From Notamacropus eugenii (taxonomy: Eukaryota > Chordata > Mammalia > Diprotodontia > Macropodidae): a stretch of 64,000 nt of DNA. Of this stretch, positions 60,457-64,000 are shown piece after piece. The position numbers and the translations under genes are program-made. The stretch spans positions 91,928,575 through 91,992,574 of the forward strand of contig NC_092872.1 in the NCBI RefSeq assembly GCF_028372415.1, in the 5' to 3' direction. The notes under the pieces are model-generated. The model made no database searches, was not told the origin of the DNA, and worked only from the letters and a program-made list of their open reading frames with translations. How positions within the stretch are numbered: the first letter of the stretch is position 1; the number at the start of each line of letters is the position of its first letter.

Positions 60457-61479
60457 TTTTCCCAGCCAATTACTTGACTTTTTAGCTCTTTGTCAAGGTA
60501 GGACTGTACTTCCAGTGTGGGGGGTGTACTGTCCCAAACTTCAGGAGTTTTGTGCAGCTGTTCTCAGAGATGTTTCTAGGGACCTGTAAATTTTCAGCTC
60601 TTTCAAGGTGATATGATCAAAGGAGAGGTGTTTACTCCTTTCCTGGCCAATGATCTGGTCTGAGTGGCCACAGGCACTCTTTTCTGCCTTGGAACTGAGG
60701 ATTCCCTTTCCACTGCTGCCACAAGCTCTGCCCTGCCAGCTCTCTTCTTTTGCCCCAGGACTAAGACCCAGATCCAAGCAGAGCAAAACAAGAGAATCCT
60801 AGCTCATCACCTGCAAAGAGAGCCCTGCCATCCCCCTTCTGATCAGCTGCTTGGTCCTCCCACTATCTGTGGGTCAAGAGCTCTAGAAGCAGCTGCTGCC
60901 TGCCTCTGCCTGCCTCTGCCTCTGCCTCTGCCTCCCCAGAGCTGATCTGACAGGCTTTTCCTGCTGAGCTTCTTAGTTGTCTTTGGTATTTGGGGGTTGA
61001 TCTGAAAACCACCACAGCTACCAGAGCTTCAGTCCTCTGAGGCCTTCCCCAGCCCTGTCTGTGCGGGCATGTGCCCTTTCTTCAGACTGGTGCAGCAGAC
61101 CCTTCCTGTCCGTCTTTCAGGTTGTCTGGAAATTAGTTTTAACTCGGTCATTTTGTGGTTTTTGCTGCCCTGGAATTTGTTTAGCATCCCTTTTTACAGG
61201 TATTTGGAGGAGAGCTCAAGCAAGTCCCTGCTTTTACTCCACCATCTTGGCATTGGCCCTCCCCCTCCCCCCCGCCCCCCGCCCACTTCCCCCAGAGCAT
61301 TTTCTTCAGGATGATGGAGCTCATTCTTTTCCTCAGAACTTCTCATTGTTCATCTGTTGTTCCTGTCCTTAGTATATTGTGAACAGTTCACTGGGCTGTC
61401 TGTTAACCTGCCTTGGACAGAGATGCTTAAATATTTTTCTGGATGAAGGCATGTAATTCATCTGGCATCAGATTACACT

Positions 61480-61835
61480 TAAAAGAACACTAGGCTTTGT
61501 AGATTAGGAAATACTGAGAATAATTGAGTTTGGTTCTGACTCTGTTGTTCTGTGTCTCTGAACAAGTCAGTCTGCTTGTTTATTTCTCTGTCAGATGTTG
61601 CTCATGTTCTGTGCTCCTCCCTCAAAAGAAAACCATGAGAATAAATAAAATATCTGAAATAAAATCAACTCCCTAGAAGAAAGACAGTTTTTAGTAATTT
61701 CTCAGGACCTCAGGCTTCTCATATCTAAAATGGGAAGCATAATACTTGTGACAACTTGTGGCACAAGGTTTTTAATGAGGAAAGTGTATTGTAAACCTTA
61801 AAGTACCATGTAAATGCAAGCTAGTCATTAATTTC
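61480..61835 (+). repeat. MIR SINE pieces
   Basis: 'agtttggttctgactctgtt' near 61528 and 'ctcatatctaaaatgggaag' with 'gtaaaccttaaagtaccatg' near 61718-61813 fit MIR middle and tail. Split by unrelated sequence. Confidence 0.55.
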
Positions 61836-62254
61836 CTAGTTATTTTAGAGGCATGTGCTCCATACTTTCTTTGGGATTCTTGTCGTGGAAACTTTTTTTG
61901 AGGAAACTGCCTCATAATGAAATCTTTTTGGTATCTGTTTAGAGTAGATTATATAGTAGTTATATAGAATTCTGCTCTGTATTATAGTCACAATACTCAT
62001 TATGGAATCACAGCTGCCTTCTAGTCCAGCCCATGCCAGAAGTATTCCTTCTGAAATGTTCCCATTATGTTACAATCAAGAAAGCAGTTATAGTTGTTTT
62101 AAAACATAAATGAATATTGCTGTTCGTAGCATTCCTTCTAAAGGATCTTTCATCTCTTTACTAATTACGTACAGGTTCATTTCCATTTGTTCAGTTGCTT
62201 TGTACTTACGTAATCTCATGTCCTTTGCTGTGATATAGCTTGGAGTAGTAGAAC

Positions 62255-62350
62255 ACCAAGCATTAATACCTGGGTCCTGGTGCTGAGCAAGTAGTGTGAT
62301 CTTGGACAAGTCAGTTAGCCTTTCTGGGCTTCAGTTTTGTAGAATGGTGG
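62255..62350 (+). repeat. MIR SINE fragment
   Basis: 'gtgtgatcttggacaagtca' followed by 'gttagcctttctgggcttca'. Confidence 0.7.
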
Positions 62351-62479
62351 TGGGGGCATCTATTAGAATGTATATAATTAGAGACCATTTTGGTTATCAT
62401 TTGTAGATCTGTCATTGCTGTTATAGAATTGTTACTGAATTTTTTTCTGCTTGGGTTTATGTTCATGCTGCTTTCTCAC

Positions 62480-62732
62480 CTCAGACACTTGACACTCACT
62501 AGATGTGTGACCTTGGGCAAGTCATTTAACCCCAATTGCCTCATCCTGGGTCATCTCCAGTCATCCTGATGAATATCTGGTCACTGGATTCAGATGGCTG
62601 TGGAGGAGAAGTGAGGCTGGTGACCTGCATAGCCCTTCCTCACTCAAAACACAGTCAAGTGTAAGTCATGTCATTATTTTTCTGATGGCATGGTCTTCTT
62701 TGGCAACGAAGGACAAACACACACACGTTATA
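62480..62732 (+). repeat. MAR1-type CORE-SINE, near full length
   Basis: Head 'agatgtgtgaccttgggcaa', middle 'ggtcatctccagtcatcctg', body 'agtgaggctggtgacctgca', tail 'cttctttggcaacgaaggac' and a (CA)n end. Best-preserved copy in the window. Confidence 0.82.
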
Positions 62733-63086
62733 CTTCATGTGAAGTTGACTATAGTCATGGAAAAGCTAGTCAGAATTTCAGGTTTATTCCTTTTGTTAAT
62801 TATAAAAGTAATATTGACATTTCTGGAACCTTGAAAAAATAGTTGGATATGCTTTGTTCCTATGAAGCACTGAGAATTTCAAATAATAATGTAATAAGGT
62901 CAGGAATATGGCTTTTAAGTCTGGTGTTGTCATTATGTATACTAATTAGTTCAGATGTAGAGCAATCTCATTTTAGTTCTAGACTTTCTGATCAAAATCA
63001 ATATATCTTAAATACCTACTATCCACCAGGTATTGTTCTAAGTACTAGGGATACAAAAACAGGTAAAAGATATTCCCTGCCCTCAA

Positions 63087-63087
63087 G

Positions 63088-63118
<31 letters not shown>

Positions 63119-63119
63119 A
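63087..63119. repeat. (GT)n microsatellite
   Basis: About 15 GT units then mixed TATA/TGTA sequence, inside the L2. Confidence 0.9.
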
Positions 63120-63295
63120 TGCATAAATACACATGTGTGTATATATGTACATATATATGTATATATACAGGAACATATACAGAATAAATAGGAAATAATA
63201 GAGAAAAGGTGCTAGAATTAAGAGGAATTGGGAAAGGTTTCCTATAAAAGATGGGATTTTAGTTGGCACTTAAAGGGATTCCTCCTCTGCCTCCA

Positions 63296-63345
63296 ACTCT
63301 AACCCTAACCCTGAATGCCTCTGACTTAACCCTAATCCTAACCAG
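63296..63345. repeat. Short telomere-like (CTAACC) cluster
   Basis: 'tctaaccctaaccctgaatg' and, 20 bases later, 'ttaaccctaatcctaacc'. Five or so imperfect CCCTAA units. Confidence 0.7.
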
Positions 63346-64000
63346 GGAAGTCAGAAGACTGAGTTGAGGAGGGAAAGCATTTCATGTGTGGGGGACAGCC
63401 AGAGAAAATGCCCCCAGCCAAGAGACAAGTATCTCGTTGCTGAAACAGCCTGGAGGCCACTATCGCTGGATCAAAGAGTATGCTGGGGGGGAAGGGAGGA
63501 GGGGGAGGTTAAGGTGTTAGAGGATTGGAAAGACAGGAGAAAGCTAAGTTATAAAGGGCTTTGAATGCCAAATAGAGCATTTTATATTTGCTCCTGGAGG
63601 CAATAGGGAACCATTGGAGTTTGTTATTCAACAATAGTTAAATAGTAACATGATCAGACCTGTGCTTTGCATGAAAATCAGTTTGGTGGATGAGTGGAAG
63701 ATGGATTAGAGTGGGGAGAAATATGAGGCAGACCTATTAGCAAACTAGTAAACCACACGTGAGGTGATGAGAACCAGCATTAGAGCAGTTGCACTGTTAG
63801 AGGAGAGAATGGGGAATATTGGAGAGATGTTGCAAAGGTGAAATTGAAAGGCCTTGTGCAAAAAATTGGATATGGGATGAGGGTAAATCTTGAGTTCAAG
63901 CTGACTCCTAGGTTACTAGCCTGAGGGACTGGGGAGATGGTGTTCTTTGCAATAATAGGGAAGGTAGGAAGAGGGAAGGTTTGGGGGAAAGATAATGAGT

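Larger units (their letters stand above)
57716..61260 (-). mobile_element. HAL1-like element, copy C, in PARN intron 13
   Basis: 5' UTR at 61260-60457 ending in the L1-type start (rc of 'ctccaccatcttggc'). ORF1 runs from ATG 60456 to a stop at 58794 and is split by a nested L1. The 3' region to 57716 ends in poly(A) (rc at 57713-57723). No ORF2. ORF1 starts MSKQHKK and keeps NWFQATEELKKDFENQV-like, EEKNVLKSRLGQMEKV and DFQAFLMKRAELNRKFDFQ parts, but with several stops and shifts. The 3' region matches copy A over its whole length. The (TCTGCC)n run at about 60896-60935 lies in the 5' UTR. Confidence 0.75.
62995..64000 (-). mobile_element. L2 LINE, about 1 kb, runs off the window
   Basis: Reverse L2: 'aatacctactatccaccagg', 'ctgccctcaag' then an interruption, then 'gaattgggaaaggtttccta', 'tttgaatgccaaatagagca', 'gaaccattggagtttgttat', 'tgagaaccagcattagagca', 'agcctgagggactggggaga'. 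It is interrupted by a (GT)n run at 63087-63119 and by telomere-like units at 63296-63345. Confidence 0.7.

Overview
This is a mammalian nuclear window of low-to-moderate GC with two GC/CpG-rich islands. The repeat set points to a marsupial: marsupial-type L1 and half-L1 (HAL1-like) elements, MAR1-type CORE-SINEs, a tRNA-like SINE with an RTE/BovB-style tail, RTE and CR1/L3 remnants, L2 and MIR. I cannot name the species. No prokaryotic, phage or CRISPR features are present.

The one expressed protein-coding gene I can read is PARN, the poly(A)-specific ribonuclease, on the + strand. Its first 13 coding exons (28003-53403) splice in frame to residues 1-306, with Asp28, Glu30 and Asp292 of the DEDD nuclease site in place. 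The rest of the gene, including the fourth catalytic Asp and the RRM, lies beyond the right edge. All splice sites are GT-AG except intron 3, which is GC-AG. The PARN promoter is a CpG island at about 27.3-28.4 kb.

A second CpG island at 1.85-2.86 kb looks like the promoter and non-coding first exon of a minus-strand gene. In human, BFAR lies head-to-head with PARN, so BFAR is the natural candidate, but no BFAR coding sequence is in the window. If this is right, the gap between the two genes (about 25 kb) is almost entirely layered retrotransposons.

Region by region: 0-1.8 kb, AT-rich unique sequence with L2 scraps; 1.85-2.9 kb, CpG island; 3-10.7 kb, L2, MIR, MAR1, a decayed RTE, and several plus-strand L1 3' ends; 10.7-19.5 kb, a minus-strand HAL1-like element with a 341-codon ORF1 frame, L1 pieces, and a PEPD processed pseudogene abutting an L1/HAL1 5' end; 21.3-25.3 kb, MIR, CR1/L3, SINE and a 2.4 kb L1 with a nested L1; 26-28.4 kb, the PARN promoter. 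Inside PARN, intron 5 holds a nest of HAL1-like elements with an HMGN1 retrocopy, intron 8 holds an ARL3 retrocopy, intron 12 holds a 210-bp palindromic MITE-like element and a long (TA)n, and intron 13 holds a third large HAL1-like element, old L1/MIR/L3 pieces and a 1 kb L2.

I found no new multi-gene system. The best leads are the HAL1-like family (three large copies sharing one architecture, one retaining an ORF2 C-terminal segment), the L1-PEPD junction, the uniform antisense orientation of L1/HAL1 insertions in PARN introns, the GC-AG intron and the palindromic element.
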